Assembly: GCA_963920665.1 (NCBI GenBank) | Contig: OY987273.1 | Span: forward strand, 15,006,501-15,070,500 | Direction of reading: 5' to 3' | DNA from: Straminergon stramineum | Lineage: Eukaryota > Streptophyta > Bryopsida > Hypnales > Calliergonaceae | DNA length: 64,000 bases | Part shown: positions 61,164 to 64,000 of the stretch, piece after piece | Numbering within the stretch: position 1 is the first letter of the stretch | Layout of the letters: each line of letters opens with the position of its first letter | Notes under the pieces: generated by a model | What the model saw: the letters and a program-made list of their open reading frames with translations, nothing else | The model's database searches: none | Told to the model about the DNA's origin: nothing | Made by a program: the position numbers and the translations under genes

Positions 61164-63190
61164 ATACACAAATTATTAACTTACTCCAAGATATGGTTTC
61201 TAGAGACAATGGGGTAGATTTGATGGATTTGTACTCAGATTCCATGGATGATTCAATTATCCCATATGTAGGCAAAGGCAACGATGAGGTTGAGTCACAA
61301 GAGTCTTGTGCACGAACCATATCGTTGAATGTCAGTGACATGGTCAAGCTTCATCATCGTGGATTTAGTCATGTTGAAGTAGGGTCTATTGTGGAGGCTT
61401 GACTTAAGGGTTCGTGGCTTGGAGTGCCCATCCTGTTTCAGCCATGGGTATTTGTTCTCATACGGCCATCATCCTTTGTCATTAAAGCTCAACATTTTAG
61501 GGTCACACCTTATCAAAGGGGTTTTAGAACGCTCATGGATGTCTTGAACTGGACGATATTGTAGAGGGTCACAAACGTTGTCAAATGTACTAAAGATCCC
61601 CATGTGGATACGAGTCCATTTATTTGACAAGAAGAATGGACTAGGCTGGAGTTTCATCAAAAAGATGCGGTGGGTAGATTATTGTTGTTCAAACAAATAA
61701 ATTGCTGGAGGCCAAATGATTTTTTCCAAAATACTACCCTTGGTGAGGGGCATGTTGGTGTGACCGCCCTTGATGTTTTCTTGGGTGATCATGATGTGAT
61801 CATGACCCACACTTGCTAGCCCATTTTAGACTGTTGGTTCTCTCATGGTCGATGTTTGAAGGAAACAATGGAGCACTTTGATGCCTTTCTTGATGTATAG
61901 GATCCCCTAGCCTATATGGGTGGAAGAGAAGGTCCCCTATTGATTTATTGTCCATTGACCCTCCTTTTGTCATACAAAGACATAGTTCATATGCAAAACT
62001 AGCAATGATGAAATTGGAAAGGTCAATTCAAAGAAATGTTGTGGTAGTCATTGCTGCTAATTCCCCCCTAGGAGAAATCGCTGAAGGTTAGACAAAGATA
62101 TTTTTCGAAGTCTTTTGAAGAGCGTCGAGAGTATGGAATCACTGTTGGTGGGCAATTATACAATGTGGATTGGATGCGGAAGCAGAAATGCATTACTTTG
62201 GAAAGGGCGGAAGTTTGTGCCATAGCATGGTACATTATTCATGGAGTCCCCAAATCCACCTACCACAATTTCATGGACATGTACAAGCAAGGCATGGTTT
62301 CATCGACACACGGAAACAAAGGGATCAAGCATCCTCAACTTCAAATTATGTAAGTTACTAGTACATTGAAAGCAATCATTGACAACACTATTGACTAAAT
62401 GCAACACCAAATGCGATGCACTAGAAATGGAAGAGTAGACACATTGAAGTTTCTCCTGGTTGGGAACAACTAGAAGTGTGTTCATGCTAACACCAATGAG
62501 GTATTTTGTTGAACCTGTAATCTTATTGGTTAGAATTATTTTTGTTTTTTTTGGAGTGTAATGCATCGAGAGATCTCCCAATACATTTTTCTATATAAAC
62601 TAGACTTCCTACCTTATTGGGAGATCTCCCGATGATCGTTTTTGAAATCATTTGTCACCACTATTGCTGTTCTGATTGCTCTTTGTGATGTTGTCAATTC
62701 CATACTTTCACTACATCTGATGCTTAGTCTTTGTTTTTTAATTTCAGTTGAATGTGGAGTATGGCCTTCATCCCGTCACCCAATCCACTATTAGTAGAAT
62801 AAAGAAAGAACACTTCAATAACATTTTGATTAAGCTTGTAGGTAGTTCATTCGGAAAGTGTATGAAGTGAAATGAATTGTAGCAATTCATTCTAAATAAC
62901 CAAAATGAAGCTTGGACTTTACGGAGTTCATGAAGCAACGAACTAAACATCTTAATCATCAAGCATCCTACTGTCAATTGTATACCTCATGGAGTGAGGA
63001 ATCTAAGAAGAATCCTAAGGAGATATTGTGCATCATTCACGACAAGAGGGATATGAGGAAGACGGCTCTCCCAAGAATGTAGATGATGACAAAGGCCACA
63101 CAAGGTTTGGGTTAGCTTCCCATGAGTGTAACTGGTATAGTGGCTTATGGTCATGCTGATGGTGCATATGCCCATTATGGACTAGGTAAA
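61164..63190 (+). pseudogene. DUF7869-like transposase gene, spliced, decayed
   Basis: Plus-strand frames after a TTTTACAG acceptor near 61163 read MVSRDNGVDLMDLYSDSMDD, then SWLGVPILFQPWVFVLIRPS and VTALDVFLGDHDVIMTHTC. 62100-62353 reads YGITVGGQLYNVDWMRKQKC and CAIAWYIIHGVPKSTYHNFM. After an intron holding two palindromes, 62748-62880 reads LHPVTQSTISRIKKEHFN and SFGKCMK*NEL (a CxxC site with one Cys lost). 62930-63190 reads LCIIHDKRDMRKTALPRM and VTGIVAYGHADGAYAHYGLG, followed by a GTAAAAG donor. The IIHDKxDxxKxxLPR block is the acidic core motif of DUF7869-type proteins found in plant DNA transposons. The C-terminus lies beyond the recognised part. Numerous stops and at least two frameshifts show decay. 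Confidence 0.5.
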
Positions 63191-64000
63191 AGCACACTAA
63201 GGTTGTCCAAAATCATAGTCACGGGAAATTTTTTGCATAGAATGAATGTTTAGAGTCTATTTTACCATAGTTTTTGGCAATTTAAAAAATAATAAAAAAT
63301 GAATTGGAGTCTGACATCTCAAATACATTGAAAATTGCGGAACTAAAAGTGACTATCATCTATTAATTTAATGTATGGAGTACAAACATCAAATGTTTGT
63401 ATTGTCACAAATTCAGGTTTAGCATTGTTGTACTTATTGTGTCAAGTTTAGGGTTTCACTCTTGGTATTTAAAGGAATAAATCCAATGCTTTAATGGTTA
63501 GCTACTATTACAAAATACTCAATTAGGGTTGAGGAACCTTTACAAGAAAGTATCCTTGCAAATGTGTGATTTTAATACAAGGCCCAAATTTTGACTTTAA
63601 AGTGCATATTTTTAATTTGAAAATCTACAGAAAGACCTTTTGATTTAGATCATCCAACATTGAATTTTGATATAAATTATATTTAGGTTCCATTTTGTTC
63701 TATCGAAGACTTATGCTCCATTTTCTAACTGAATCCAGTAGAAGCCTCTAGGGTTCGTTGATCGTACTTGGAATGTACAGTGCGTACTTGTTGTACATCA
63801 GGGATGAATAGCCATTTGGCACGTACTATCTAAATTAGGATTCCGCAAGTTATGAGGTGTGCTTTTGCATTGACAATCTGTCCTTGTAAGTTGAAAAAAA
63901 TTGTGGTAGCATTCCAATCTTGTCTTTTCTCTATTGTTTGAATTTCAAGCTCACGGAGGTTGACATTGTAGTTTGCGGTTTAGTCCAAGAGGTTGTTGCG
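63191..64000. other. Downstream DNA, no gene recognised, cut by right window edge
   Basis: AT-rich, probably intron or flank of the DUF7869-like pseudogene. No palindromes of the GGGAGATCTCCC family were seen here. Confidence 0.4.

Overview
The window looks like intergenic DNA from a large, AT-rich plant nuclear genome. The evidence is plant-type transposon families (CACTA with TNP2, DUF4218 and DUF4216 regions; hAT with DUF659; a gag-only LTR element; a tRNA-derived SINE), spliced multi-exon transposon genes with GT/AG borders, and stop codons and frameshifts in almost every reading frame. I cannot name the species. I found no intact host gene, no rRNA gene and no CRISPR array. Domain names come from motif recognition by eye, not from a search.

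Layout. 1-4.7 kb: a broken, spliced minus-strand gene running off the left edge, with a ParB-like part followed by a DNA-methyltransferase-like part. Three small CACTA-type foldback elements and one 18-bp remnant sit in it, and it lies in a field of ATCCTCGA-type palindromes reaching 5.4 kb. 6.8-7.0 kb: LTR fragment. 7.8-9.3 kb (minus) and 12.4-16.9 kb (plus): two opposite copies of one unidentified element family, each with GTCCG-rich tracts. 17.1-18.9 kb: broken hAT transposase. 19.6-23.0 kb: decayed gag-only LTR element (copy C), split by a 2.16-kb insertion. 23.0-24.1 kb: SINE and foldbacks. 24.4-29.1 kb: large broken minus-strand gene ending in an FCP1-like phosphatase domain, with GGGAGATCTCCC-type palindromes. 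29.2-54.3 kb: two gag-only LTR elements (A and B) that appear to share one LTR; A is split by a 19,873-bp CACTA element at 30,543-50,415. 54.3-60.4 kb: AT-rich DNA with no recognisable gene. 60.4-63.2 kb: a second GGGAGATCTCCC array and a broken DUF7869-like transposase gene.

How it fits together. The best-supported event is the CACTA insertion: terminal CACTA repeats, a 3-bp ATC duplication, and two uninterrupted copies of the target. The element carries two divergent spliced genes: a TNPA/Transposase_24-like gene on the minus strand and a TNPD-like gene on the plus strand. A SET-like domain lies inside the TNPD-like gene. The FCP1-containing gene at 24-29 kb and the DUF7869-like gene at 60-63 kb share one palindrome family and may be the two halves of one element pulled apart by the LTR/CACTA nest. 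Three unrelated elements (ParB/methyltransferase, FCP1/DUF7869, CACTA) each carry their own short palindrome family in and around their genes, a pattern typical of transposase-binding subterminal repeats but here extending deep into introns.
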